Origin: Caulobacter sp. | GTDB lineage: Bacteria > Pseudomonadota > Alphaproteobacteria > Caulobacterales > Caulobacteraceae | NCBI GenBank assembly: GCA_029866155.1 | Contig: JARWZW010000051.1 | Location: 1-41,150, forward strand | DNA length: 41,150 bases | Direction: 5' to 3' | Notes under the pieces: model-generated | What the model was told of the DNA's origin: nothing | The model's input: only the letters and a program-made list of their open reading frames with translations | Database searches by the model: none | Program-made: the position numbers and the translations under genes | Shown: piece by piece, positions 18,363 through 25,787 of the stretch | Numbering within the stretch: position 1 is the first letter of the stretch | Layout: every line of letters starts with the position of its first letter

Positions 18363-19559
18363 CTAAGGCACCACCACCAGATCGCCGGACTGCAGCGGCC
18401 TCGGGCCGTCAGTGTTGGCAATCGAGATGCCGGCGAAGGTCGGGACGATGCCGGCGCAGGACAGGGCCTGGGGACGGTCGCAGACCTGGAAATGCAGGTG
18501 AGCCTCGGTCGAATTTCCCGAGGATCCCAGCCGGCCCAGCCCGTCTCCGGCCTTGATCGCCTGTCCCTGACGCACTGTGACGCTGCCGGGAACCAGATGG
18601 GCATAGACCGAATACTCGCCATTGCCGTGGTCCAGAATGACCCCCTCGCCAACGATGCCCGGCAATCCGGCGGCCAGATTCTCGCCCTGCTGAGCCATCA
18701 CCCTGCCCATATAGGCCTCCATCGCCTCGCCCGGCCCGAGCAAAAGAGGCGGCTTCTGGCTGCTGCCAGTTATGATCTGGGCCACCTTGCCGTCGGCTGC
18801 CGCAAGGACCTCGGCGCCATAGGCGAAGAAGTCCGAATGGGCCTCGCCGGCGCCCGTGTGGGTGCGAAGGTTGGGGCCCAGCTGGACGATATCCAGGGCG
18901 AACTCTTCCGGCACGCCCCAGCGGTGGGTGGAATGGAAACTGGCCCCGGCTGCCGCCAGCTTGGTTCCCCGGCCCAGCGGAAATCGGAAGTCCGTCTTTG
19001 AGGTCGCGCCGTCCAGCCGGATCCGGCCCTCGCCCGTCACGCCCTGGCCGCTGCGCGTCCCCCGGGCCGTGACCCGGACCGCGTCCCGCCCGCCCTTCCA
19101 GGCGAAGGGCTGTTGCATGACGATCAACGCCTCCCCGGTCTCCAGAACGGCGTCATCCGCAAGAGGCGCGCCATTCAGCAGGGCGCCGTCACAGACCTGG
19201 AACCCGAAAAGATCGAACAGGCCCTGGTCCCTGGCCGCCAGACCGCCCTTCACTGATGCTTCGAGGCTGGGCCCGGAGAGCGTGCGGCTGTCCACCGCTT
19301 CACCGGCCCGCAGCAGGTCGATCTCCAGGGCCTCGAGCCGGACCGGCGGGCCATGGTTGATCACCGCGACATTCTGCAACAGCAATCCGTGAACGCTCCG
19401 CAGGCTGTCCAGCGGGTAGGGATGGGCGACCTGCGCCGGGCAGAAACGCACCTCCAGGCCCGCATGGGCCATGGCGGCAGCGGCCTGCGCCGGCGCAGAG
19501 ACAGCCGTCAGACCCAGAATGGCCGCAGCCATGACAGGGGTTGCGATCAAGGTTTTCAT
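18363..19559 (-). CDS. Exported M23 (LytM-like) family peptidase
   Basis: This is a 398-residue periplasmic or surface protein with a Sec signal peptide (MKTLIATPVMAAAILGLTAV, cleavage near APAQA). The central region is a beta-rich, family-poor segment. The C-terminal half is the M23 fold, with the first ligand pair in THRWGVPEEFALDI (H...D), then VLDHGNGEYSVYAHL and the HLHFQVCD motif. M23 enzymes cut peptide cross-links in peptidoglycan or act as inactive regulators. The HxH motif and upstream His/Asp are present, so catalysis is plausible. The start at 19559 places the signal peptide at the N-terminus; a 12-residue in-frame extension is possible but less typical. Confidence 0.87.
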   Translation of the reverse strand: MKTLIATPVMAAAILGLTAVSAPAQAAAAMAHAGLEVRFCPAQVAHPYPLDSLRSVHGLLLQNVAVINHGPPVRLEALEIDLLRAGEAVDSRTLSGPSLEASVKGGLAARDQGLFDLFGFQVCDGALLNGAPLADDAVLETGEALIVMQQPFAWKGGRDAVRVTARGTRSGQGVTGEGRIRLDGATSKTDFRFPLGRGTKLAAAGASFHSTHRWGVPEEFALDIVQLGPNLRTHTGAGEAHSDFFAYGAEVLAAADGKVAQIITGSSQKPPLLLGPGEAMEAYMGRVMAQQGENLAAGLPGIVGEGVILDHGNGEYSVYAHLVPGSVTVRQGQAIKAGDGLGRLGSSGNSTEAHLHFQVCDRPQALSCAGIVPTFAGISIANTDGPRPLQSGDLVVVP

Positions 19560-19769
19560 GGGCCTTCCCAGAGCAATGTTCGCCAAGGCTAACAACTACT
19601 CGGCGGCCACCCCAGTGAAATCGGGTTCATCAACGGGCGGCCGGGAGGGCCGATCCGGGACGCGGAATGACAGGGATAACAGAGATGCCGGTCAATCTTC
19701 CCCCCTGACGGCGCCCGCCGGTTTGGCTATGGTGTCGCCAAACCTGTTCATCCAGCGCCCCGGAGTGTG

Positions 19770-20933
19770 ATGTCCGCCGCCGTTCTCAAGACCGCCGGGG
19801 CCGACCGGCCTGCCGATGAAGACGCCTTTGGCCTGCCGGGCTGGATCTATAGCGACCCGGCCTTCTTCGAGGCGGAGAAGGCTGCGGTGTTCCGCACCTC
19901 ATGGCAGATCGTCTGCCACCTGTCCGACATTCCCCAGCCCGGCGACTTCCACACCCTGGATTTCCTGGGCGAGAGCCTGGTTGTGGTTCGGGGCGATGAT
20001 GGCGTGGTGCGGGGCTTCCACAATGTCTGCCGGCACCGGGCGTCCCGGGTGGTCGACGGTCCGGCGGGAAACTGCGGCATCCGGATGACCTGCCCCTATC
20101 ACGCCTGGAGCTATGACCTGCGCGGGCGACTGGCCGGGGTCCCGCATCTCAAGGCCTTCGAGAACCTGGATGTCTCTGTTCATGGTCTGGCGCCCGTCGA
20201 TCTGGAGATCTGCCTGGGCTTCGTGTTCGTGCGGCTGGAAGCAGGCCTGCCCTCGGTTCGCGAGATGCTGGGACCTTACTACGCCGAGCTGGAACATTAC
20301 CGCATGGAGGAACTCCTGCCGCTGGGTCGGGTCACCCTGCGGGAGCGGGAGGTCAACTGGAAGAACGTCTCGGACAACTATTCAGACAGCCTGCATATCA
20401 CCGTCTCCCATCCAGGCCTGACCCGGCTGTTCGGCGCCGGCTATGGCCTGGAAGCCGAAAAATGGACCGACAAGATGTGGGGCGGCCTGCGCGATACTCC
20501 TTCCGACAACTGGTCGGAGCGCCGCTATCAGGCCCTGTTGCCGGTGGTCGAGCATCTGCCGCCGGAACGCCGCCGGCTCTGGACCTATTTCAAGCTCTGG
20601 CCCAACGTCGCCTTTGACGTCTATCCCGACCAGATCGACTTCATGCAGTTCCTGCCGGTCTCGCCGACCCGCACCGTGCTTCGGGAAATCGCCTATGTCC
20701 TGCCGGATGACCGGCGGGAGATGCGGGCCGCCCGCTATCTGAACTGGCGGATCAACCGTCAGGTCAATATCGAGGACAAGGTCCTGATCGAGCGGGTTCA
20801 GGCGGGTATGGCCTCGTCCAGCTATGGGATGGGTCCGCTGAGCGTCAACGAGGTGGCCCTGCGCAGCTTCGCCCGCCGCATGCGCCGCTTGATGCCCCAG
20901 AGTCGCCTGGCCCGGCCGCCGGCGGCGGGATAG
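19770..20933 (+). CDS. Rieske-type aromatic ring-hydroxylating oxygenase, alpha subunit
   Basis: The 387-residue oxygenase component carries an N-terminal Rieske [2Fe-2S] domain with C87-R-H89 and C108-P-Y-H111. A C-terminal SRPBCC catalytic domain follows, with mononuclear-iron ligands H209 and H214 in DNYSDSLHITVSHPG and an acidic pair E335-D336 in NIEDKVLIERVQ that should supply the carboxylate ligand. D202 is in the position of the bridging aspartate that passes electrons between subunits. The sequence style is closer to the quaternary-amine/glycine-betaine type Rieske monooxygenases than to classic naphthalene dioxygenases. No ferredoxin or reductase is adjacent, so electrons must come from elsewhere. 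A methyltransferase follows 21 bp downstream. GTG at 19767 is an alternative start. Confidence 0.9.
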   Translation: MSAAVLKTAGADRPADEDAFGLPGWIYSDPAFFEAEKAAVFRTSWQIVCHLSDIPQPGDFHTLDFLGESLVVVRGDDGVVRGFHNVCRHRASRVVDGPAGNCGIRMTCPYHAWSYDLRGRLAGVPHLKAFENLDVSVHGLAPVDLEICLGFVFVRLEAGLPSVREMLGPYYAELEHYRMEELLPLGRVTLREREVNWKNVSDNYSDSLHITVSHPGLTRLFGAGYGLEAEKWTDKMWGGLRDTPSDNWSERRYQALLPVVEHLPPERRRLWTYFKLWPNVAFDVYPDQIDFMQFLPVSPTRTVLREIAYVLPDDRREMRAARYLNWRINRQVNIEDKVLIERVQAGMASSSYGMGPLSVNEVALRSFARRMRRLMPQSRLARPPAAG

Positions 20934-20954
20934 CGAAGGCTGGGGCACGCTGGA

Positions 20955-21671
20955 ATGACCGACGGCTGGGACGAATCGGCGGGCGCCTGGATCGCCGACA
21001 TGGACGGCGACCAGGGCGACTGGGGCCGGCGCCATGTGCTGGACGCACCCATGCTGGCGCGGGTCCAGGCGGCGGCGCCCATGTCGGTGCTCGATGTGGG
21101 GTGCGGCGAGGGGCGATTCTGCCGGCGGATCGCTGTGCCGGGCCGGACGGTCATCGGCATCGATCCCACAGAGGCCCTGATCGCCGAGGCCCGCCGGCGC
21201 GATCCCGCCGGCGACTACCGGCCCGGACGGGGCGAGGACCTGCCCTTCGGGGACGGCGCGTTCGACATGGTGGTCAGCTATCTGACCCTGATCGACATGC
21301 CGGACTATCGCGCCGCCATTGCGCAGATGACCCGGGTTCTGGCGCCGGGCGGCCGGTTGCTGATCGGCAACCTGACCAATTTCAACTCGGCGGCCGTGGG
21401 CTACGACCGGCCCATGACCGGACCGGCGCCGGGCCGGCTGGCCATCGATCGCTATATGGACGAGCGGGTCGACTGGGTGGAATGGCGGGGAATCCGGATC
21501 CAGAACTGGCACCGCCCGTTGAGCGCCTACATGACCTGCCTGCTGGACCAGGGCCTGGTCCTCACCCATTTCGCCGAGCCCGAACCCGTGGGCGGCGACC
21601 CGGTCCGCCGGTCGGAATACCGCCGCGCGCCCTGGTTCATGATGATGGAATGGGCCCTCCCCGGGCGCTGA
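20955..21671 (+). CDS. Class I SAM-dependent methyltransferase
   Basis: The 238-residue soluble enzyme has motif I VLDVGCGEGRFCRRIA, the acidic post-I residue in GIDPTEALIAEARRR, motif II DMVVSYLTLIDM and motif III VLAPGGRLLIGNL, a typical methyltransf_11 layout. Close behind the Rieske oxygenase gene (21 bp), it could modify the same substrate; demethylation/methylation or tailoring pathways are possible, but no substrate can be named. All SAM-binding motifs are intact. Confidence 0.85.
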   Translation: MTDGWDESAGAWIADMDGDQGDWGRRHVLDAPMLARVQAAAPMSVLDVGCGEGRFCRRIAVPGRTVIGIDPTEALIAEARRRDPAGDYRPGRGEDLPFGDGAFDMVVSYLTLIDMPDYRAAIAQMTRVLAPGGRLLIGNLTNFNSAAVGYDRPMTGPAPGRLAIDRYMDERVDWVEWRGIRIQNWHRPLSAYMTCLLDQGLVLTHFAEPEPVGGDPVRRSEYRRAPWFMMMEWALPGR

Positions 21672-21692
21672 TCCCTGGGTCATTGGAGCCTG

Positions 21693-21740
21693 GAGCATGT
21701 TCCGATAGGCGTGAAGCGGTTATCGGATCGAAACAGGCTC
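21693..21740. repeat. 48-bp palindromic repeat
   Basis: The sequence begins GAGCATGTTCCGATAGG, has a GTGAAGCGG centre and ends ATCGAAACAGGCTC, with CCGATA/TATCGG and GAGC..TGTT/AACAGGCTC arms. It strongly resembles intergenic palindromes (GAGCATG...GTGAAGCGG...CATGCTC) that recur in many alphaproteobacteria. It lies between the methyltransferase end and the terminator of the acidic protein. Confidence 0.65.
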
Positions 21741-21744
21741 TGGC

Positions 21745-21787
21745 CAAAAAGAAAGCGCGCGCGGGTCCGTGGGGGGACCCGCGCGCT
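21745..21787 (-). terminator. Intrinsic terminator for the acidic repeat protein gene
   Basis: On the minus strand a GGACCCGCGCGC hairpin, about 12 bp stem, is followed by CTTTCTTTTTGG. It lies 86 bp beyond the stop codon of the acidic protein. A second perfect 10-bp hairpin (GAGCCCCGGG/CCCGGGGCTC, 21828-21859) precedes it right after the stop codon. Confidence 0.75.
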
Positions 21788-21872
21788 GACAGCTCCGTGG
21801 GGGCCTGGAGCCGGCTTTTCGGTCTTGGAGCCCCGGGTAAACGCTACGTCCCGGGGCTCTTCGACCGGTCTC

Positions 21873-22688
21873 TTACATCATCCAGCCTTCGTCAGCTCCG
21901 AACTCGCCCACGCTGGGCAGGGAAAGATCAAAGCCGCCAACCGCCTGGCCGTCGCCAGCGCCCAGCCCTGAGAAGTCCTGTCCCGACTGAGTAGGGGCGA
22001 GGTCAGCACTGGTGAAGCCATGGCTGCCGAAGGAACCGGCGCCGGAGGCTTTCTCACCGAAGTCGATCATGTCGTCTGCGCCCAGTGAGAATCCAGTGCT
22101 GCCGGGAGGTCCGACCGGACCGTCGTCATCCGACGGATCGTCGTCGCCCTGGTCGTCGCCCTGGTCGTCGCCCTGGTCGTCGCCCAAGTCGTCATCGCCA
22201 ACGTCGTCTCCGCTTTCGTCTTCGTCGGAGTCGTCGTCTTCGTCGTCGCTGACGTCCTCGTCCTCGTCGGAGTCGTCGTCCTCGTCTTCGCTGACGTCCT
22301 CGTCCTCGTCGGAGTCGTCATCCTCGTCGTCGCTGACGTCCTCGTCTTCGTCGGAGTCGTCGTCATCGTCGTCGCTGACGTCCTCGTCCTCGTCCTCGTC
22401 TTCGCTGACGTCCTCGTCTTCGTCGGAGTCGTCGTCATCGCTGTCGTCGTCGTTCTGATCCTTGCCTGGCTTGTCGGGCTTGTCGGGCTTGTCGGGCTTG
22501 TCAGGCTTGTCAGGCTTGTCGGGCTTGTCCGGCTTATCTTTCTTTTCGTCTTTGCCGGGCTTGTCGTCCTTGCTCTTCTTTTCCGCAGAGGCCTCAGCCC
22601 TCATGGCGAATGCCGATCCCTCTTCCTCGAGGGCGGGCAGTTCTTCGGCCGCCAGGCCATCCGCGAAGGTGCTGTTTCGAACGCTCAT
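21873..22688 (-). CDS. Highly acidic low-complexity repeat protein (KPD and DSDED repeats)
   Basis: I do not recognise a described family. The 271-residue protein is modular. The N-terminus (1-45) is ordinary sequence. A basic/acidic tract of seven or eight KPD tripeptides follows (about 52-75), then about 85 residues of Asp/Glu/Ser repeats built on a 14-residue unit (DEDEDVSxDEDDDS), then GDDQ repeats (about 166-180). The C-terminus (about 195-271) is non-repetitive and Gly/Phe-rich, ending LPSVGEFGADEGWMM. There is no signal peptide, membrane helix or catalytic motif. The middle will be disordered and strongly anionic, fit for binding calcium, other cations, or basic proteins or nucleic-acid-binding proteins. 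AGGGAG provides a good RBS, an EcfG-like promoter lies upstream, and a terminator is downstream, so it is a self-contained monocistronic gene. The opposite-strand Ser-rich ORF is a mirror artefact. Confidence 0.8.
   Translation of the reverse strand: MSVRNSTFADGLAAEELPALEEEGSAFAMRAEASAEKKSKDDKPGKDEKKDKPDKPDKPDKPDKPDKPDKPDKPGKDQNDDDSDDDDSDEDEDVSEDEDEDEDVSDDDDDDSDEDEDVSDDEDDDSDEDEDVSEDEDDDSDEDEDVSDDEDDDSDEDESGDDVGDDDLGDDQGDDQGDDQGDDDPSDDDGPVGPPGSTGFSLGADDMIDFGEKASGAGSFGSHGFTSADLAPTQSGQDFSGLGAGDGQAVGGFDLSLPSVGEFGADEGWMM
22141..22188. repeat. 12-bp tandem repeat, 4 units, coding for GDDQ
   Basis: Four head-to-tail copies of TCGTCGCCCTGG (the last diverged to ...CAAG) lie inside the acidic protein gene and encode GDDQ on the minus strand. 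The array stays in frame. Confidence 0.85.
22209..22448. repeat. 42-bp in-frame tandem repeat (VNTR) in the acidic protein gene
   Basis: Units start with GACGTCCTCGTC at 22251, 22293, 22335, 22377 and 22407. Three are exactly 42 bp, one is shortened to 30 bp, and a diverged unit lies to the left. All length changes are multiples of three, so the reading frame is kept. Such arrays usually change copy number by replication slippage. Confidence 0.85.
22470..22532. repeat. 9-bp tandem repeat, 7 units, coding for KPD
   Basis: Seven consecutive copies of CTTGTCGGG (two with an A, one with C in the seventh position) encode Lys-Pro-Asp on the minus strand within the acidic protein. Near-perfect units suggest recent expansion. 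Confidence 0.88.
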
Positions 22689-22716
22689 GGGTCACTCCCT
22701 TTTTCCTGCCTTGAAC

Positions 22717-22742
22717 AACGCAGGACAGCGCCGGTTTATTCC
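22717..22742 (-). promoter_or_regulatory. EcfG (sigma-T)-like promoter of the acidic protein gene
   Basis: On the minus strand GGAAT (22742-22738) and CGTT (22720-22717) are separated by 17 bp, matching the alphaproteobacterial general-stress consensus GGAAC-N16/17-CGTT with one mismatch. It would start transcription about 20 bp before the RBS AGGGAG and ATG. The prediction is from consensus and position only. Confidence 0.45.
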
Positions 22743-22944
22743 CGGTGACCGCAATAATCCTTGCGATCCAAGAAAGCGCTTTTAAATCAGAGGATTAATG
22801 GAAGTTTTCCACGACCACGCAGACAGCGGGTTCGCCGTGGCCGCCTGGAGGATGGCGCCACAGCTGAGCACGCGACTGCCTGGCCAGGGCTCGGATCGGC
22901 CTTGTCCGTGATCAGGAGCTGTGGTCGGGAGCCGTCCGGAAGGA

Positions 22945-23652
22945 TCAGTCGTCTTCGTCGTCGTTATAGACCGGGCCGGTGTTGGCGAAGACATTCTTCA
23001 GGTCGACCTTGGCGCCGCGGTCCTCGTCGTCATAGCCGGCGTCGGGCTGAGGCGCCTCGACCTCGCCGGCTGGGCGCAGGGACGGGCCGTCGCTGACGAT
23101 ACCCTTGCGGGCGTCGTCCTTGGCCTTCTTGTCGGCCGCCTTGCGCACCACGCCGTCCAGTTCCAGCTGCCCGACCAGGCCCAGGGTCACCGGATCGACC
23201 GGCTTCAGGTTGGCCGAGTTCCAGTGGGTCCGGTCACGCACCGCCTCGATGGTCGACTTGGTGGTGCCCAGCAGCTTCGAAATCTGGGCGTCGGTCACCT
23301 CGGGGTGATTGCGGACGAACCAGGCGATGGCGTCAGGGCGATCCTGGCGCCGGGAGACGGGCGTATAGCGGGGGGTCTTCTTGACGGGCTTCAGAAGCTC
23401 GGCGTGGCGGCTCTTCTGCACCCGCATCCGGTACTTGGAGTCGGCGGTGGCCCTGTCCAGTTCCTCGCGGTTCAGCTGGCCATTGGTGATGGGATCGGCG
23501 CCGCGGATGTCGCGGGCTACCTCGCCATCGGCGATGCCCCGGACTTCCAGGGGATGCAGGCCGCAGAAATCGGCGATCTGTTCGAAGGTCAGGGAGGTAT
23601 TGTCCACCAGCCACACGGCGGTGGCCTTGGGCATCAGGATCGGATCGGACAT
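22945..23652 (-). CDS. trcR: Cell-cycle transcriptional regulator TrcR family (DUF1013)
   Basis: The 235-residue protein is conserved across alphaproteobacteria as the DUF1013/TrcR family. It opens MSDPILMPKATAVWLVDNTSLTFEQIADFCGLHPLEVRGIADGE-like, in which TFEQIADFCGLHPLEVRGI is a helix-turn-helix. A second HTH-like segment is VTDAQISKLLGTTKSTIEAVR, preceded by RPDAIAWFVRNHPE. The C-terminal tail is acidic and disordered (PVYNDDEDD). Caulobacter relatives have been connected with cell-cycle transcription; the DNA target is not visible here. It is followed by a hairpin-bearing leader upstream (23653-23787) and is on the same strand as DUF3309. Confidence 0.9.
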   Translation of the reverse strand: MSDPILMPKATAVWLVDNTSLTFEQIADFCGLHPLEVRGIADGEVARDIRGADPITNGQLNREELDRATADSKYRMRVQKSRHAELLKPVKKTPRYTPVSRRQDRPDAIAWFVRNHPEVTDAQISKLLGTTKSTIEAVRDRTHWNSANLKPVDPVTLGLVGQLELDGVVRKAADKKAKDDARKGIVSDGPSLRPAGEVEAPQPDAGYDDEDRGAKVDLKNVFANTGPVYNDDEDD

Positions 23653-23674
23653 TAACTTGCTCCAGAAACAGCGG

Positions 23675-23696
23675 CGCCCGGCCTTTCGGCCGGGCG
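23675..23696 (-). promoter_or_regulatory. GC-rich hairpin in the leader of trcR
   Basis: CGCCCGGCC-TTTC-GGCCGGGCG is a perfect 9-bp stem with a 4-nt loop, 23 bp upstream of the trcR start. No T-tract follows on the minus strand, so it is either an attenuating or stabilising leader structure or the 3' boundary of the DUF3309 transcript. Confidence 0.4.
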
Positions 23697-23787
23697 GGTG
23701 TTACAGAAAGCTATAGCGGGGTTCGTCCGGGAAGGGAACGCCCAGCGGAAAATCGCCTTGTCACGGGGCCGGGATTTGCAGGAAGTC

Positions 23788-23943
23788 TCAGATCCGGCCC
23801 ATCAGCAGCAGGATGATCAGGATCACCAGGATGACGCCAAGCCCGCCACTGGGATAATAGCCCCAGGACTTGGAGTGACCCCAGGTCGGCAGGGCGCCGA
23901 TGACGGCCAGGATCAAGACGATGATCAGAATTGTGCCCAGCAT
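23788..23943 (-). CDS. Small membrane protein, DUF3309 family (51 residues)
   Basis: The small gene encodes MLGTILIIVLILAVIGALPT, then WGHSKSWGYYPSGGLG, then a second hydrophobic helix (VILVILIILLLMGRI). This two-helix hairpin with a central WGYYPSGGLG loop is the DUF3309 signature, found widely in alpha- and betaproteobacteria. It should sit in the inner membrane with the loop on one side; its role is unknown, and family members are often stress-associated. The start has AAGGA eight bases upstream. Upstream, GGAAC (24007-24003) followed after 17 bp by GATT is a partial match to the EcfG promoter consensus. It is too short for routine ORF cut-offs and is easily missed. Confidence 0.88.
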   Translation of the reverse strand: MLGTILIIVLILAVIGALPTWGHSKSWGYYPSGGLGVILVILIILLLMGRI

Positions 23944-24063
23944 GGGGGAGTTCCTTGAACAGCCAGATTGATTGACTGTTCAATCCCCGAAGGCGCCCGA
24001 GGGTTCCGTCCGATCACCTCGGGTCGATCAGCCTGGCTCCGATCGCACCTGGTCGGGGCCAGG

Positions 24064-24459
24064 TCAGACCGTCTGGTCGGCGGTAATCCGGTTGGCCCAG
24101 AGCAGACCCATGAACCCGCCCTTGATACGCGGCAGGACGATCAGCACCAGCGCTGTCAGGAAGGTCAGGGCCACGGGCGCGACGATCCAGGGGGAGGCCT
24201 CCCACATCACGGGAAAGAAGAACATCGGCGCGATCACCAGATGCCCGACGAGCAGGATAGTCAGATAGGCGGGTCCGTCGTCGGCGCGGTATTGCGACAG
24301 GTCATGACCGCAGGCCTCACAGGCCGGAACGACCTTCAGATAGCCGCGATAGAGCTTTCCTTCGCCGCAGCTGGGACAGCGATAGTTCAGGCCGCGCCTG
24401 ATCGCCAGGCCGAGGGGGCGCCGGGGAGGACTGTTGGGGTCATGGGACATCGGCTGCAT
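24064..24459 (-). CDS. DUF983 family zinc-ribbon membrane protein
   Basis: The 131-residue protein has an N-terminal zinc ribbon (CPSCGEGKLYRGYLKVVPACEACG, two CxxC pairs about residues 28-49) and two transmembrane helices (YLTILLVGHLVIAPMFFFPV and WIVAPVALTFLTALVLIVLP). This is the DUF983 arrangement, found next to cytochrome oxidase genes in many alphaproteobacteria, though none are near here. The start at 24459 is preferred because GGAAGAG lies six bases upstream; the next ATG (24450) is a close alternative, and the long extension to 24648 lacks support. Confidence 0.87.
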   Translation of the reverse strand: MQPMSHDPNSPPRRPLGLAIRRGLNYRCPSCGEGKLYRGYLKVVPACEACGHDLSQYRADDGPAYLTILLVGHLVIAPMFFFPVMWEASPWIVAPVALTFLTALVLIVLPRIKGGFMGLLWANRITADQTV

Positions 24460-24654
24460 ATGACTCTTCCGGGGCCCGGGCGAAAGGGCCGGTCGATCAA
24501 CAGCTGTTTCCGTGGTGACGGGCGGCGTGAAGTCATGATCGCGCCGTCGCGTAAAAATGGTCTTCGGCCTTCCAAAATCGTCACCCCGGACGGCCCGCAG
24601 GGACGATCCGTGGCCCAGGGCCGCTGCCGCCAACATCCTGCCCGGCAACCCTTG

Positions 24655-24686
24655 ATCCCGGTTCTGCGCTGCGCTGTGGCCGGGAT
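24655..24686. repeat. REP-like palindrome
   Basis: ATCCCGG and CCGGGAT flank a CTGCGCTGCGCTGTG-type loop between the threonine aldolase stop and the DUF983 gene. It is one of several ATCCCGG-type palindromes in the window (also 18279-18309), a form common in alphaproteobacterial intergenic DNA. Confidence 0.55.
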
Positions 24687-24712
24687 GAGAGAGAGGCTTT
24701 GGGACAGGCCCC

Positions 24713-25726
24713 TCAAGCTATCGCCTGCAAGGCCTCGCCCAGTTCATCCACCATCTCGGGCGTTGTCGCCCAGCTGCACATGAACCGGACCGTGCCGTCC
24801 AGGAAGCGATAGACGAACCAGCCTTTGGCCTTGAGGCGGTCCAGGGCGGCCTCGTCCATCTCGACGAACAGGCCGTTGGCCTCGACCGGATGGCGAAGGG
24901 GGAATGGCATGACGGCGGCCAGTCGCCGGGCCATGGCGTTGGCATGGGCGGCGCGGCGGCTCCAGGCGCCGTCGGACAGCAGGCCGATCCAGGGGGCGGC
25001 CAGGTAGCGGCCCTTGGAGACCAGCTGTCCGGCATGTTTCAGCCGGGCGTCCAGCCGCCGGGCCAGGGCCTTGTTCAGGACCACCACCGCCTCGGTCGGG
25101 GTCGAGCCGGCCTTGGTGCCGCCCATGATCAGGATATCCACCCCCATGGCGGCGATGGCCTTCAGGTCGAAGCCCGCCGCCACGGCATTGGCCAGGCGCG
25201 CCCCGTCCAGATGCACGCCGTAGCCCTTTGCACGGGCCAGTGTCGCCAGACCGGCCAGGTCGGCGGCCCCATAGACCGTGCCATATTCGGTGGCCTGGGT
25301 CAGGGACAGGGCGGCGGCCGGCTGGCGGTAGGACACGTCCGGCTGGGCCAGAGCGTCGGCAAGGGCGGCCCGCTCGATCCGGCCGCTGTCGCCCGCGAGG
25401 CCGATCAGCCCGACCCCCGACCCGAAGAAGCCCGGTGCGCCGGTCTCGTCGGTGCAGATATGGGCATGGTGATGGGCCAGCACCGCCTCGTGCGGATGGG
25501 TCAGACAGGCCAGGGCCAAGGCGTTGGCGGCGGTGCCGGAGGCGGTAAAGCGGATCTCCGCATCGGCGTCCAGGGCGGCGCGGATCAGGTCGGCGGCCTG
25601 GGCCGAGACATGGTCGGTCCCGTAGCCGGACGCGGTCCCGGCATTGGCGGCGATCATCGCCTCCATTACCTCGGGCATGGCGCCGGCGACATTGTCGGAG
25701 GCGAAGTCATATCGGGCGTCGGTCAT
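24713..25726 (-). CDS. Low-specificity L-threonine aldolase family (PLP enzyme)
   Basis: The 337-residue fold-type I PLP enzyme cleaves threonine or related beta-hydroxy amino acids to glycine and an aldehyde. Visible family marks are FASDNVAGAMPEVMEAM at the start, the PLP-stacking histidine region AHHHAHICTDETGAPG, D174 in VHLDGARLANA (binds the pyridine nitrogen), and K205 in MGGTKAGS (Schiff base). It is normal length. The reaction preference (L-threonine or L-allo-threonine, or beta-hydroxyaspartate) cannot be told. With sdaA in the same window the strain has two ways to break down hydroxy amino acids. Confidence 0.9.
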   Translation of the reverse strand: MTDARYDFASDNVAGAMPEVMEAMIAANAGTASGYGTDHVSAQAADLIRAALDADAEIRFTASGTAANALALACLTHPHEAVLAHHHAHICTDETGAPGFFGSGVGLIGLAGDSGRIERAALADALAQPDVSYRQPAAALSLTQATEYGTVYGAADLAGLATLARAKGYGVHLDGARLANAVAAGFDLKAIAAMGVDILIMGGTKAGSTPTEAVVVLNKALARRLDARLKHAGQLVSKGRYLAAPWIGLLSDGAWSRRAAHANAMARRLAAVMPFPLRHPVEANGLFVEMDEAALDRLKAKGWFVYRFLDGTVRFMCSWATTPEMVDELGEALQAIA

Positions 25727-25787
25727 GGGCCGGTTCTAGCCGGGGGTGGGCGGCTGTCTAGCCCCTCGCGGCGGGAGGGTCGGTGGG

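Noticed and set aside
22012..22458. Plus-strand ORF rich in SSSSESSSSSS
   Set aside because: It is the exact mirror of the acidic repeat gene on the minus strand; low-complexity GTC/CTC codons read Ser in this frame.
22141..22532. Possible CRISPR array because of regular short repeats
   Set aside because: Repeats are contiguous, without unique spacers, and encode in-frame amino-acid repeats; no cas genes are near.
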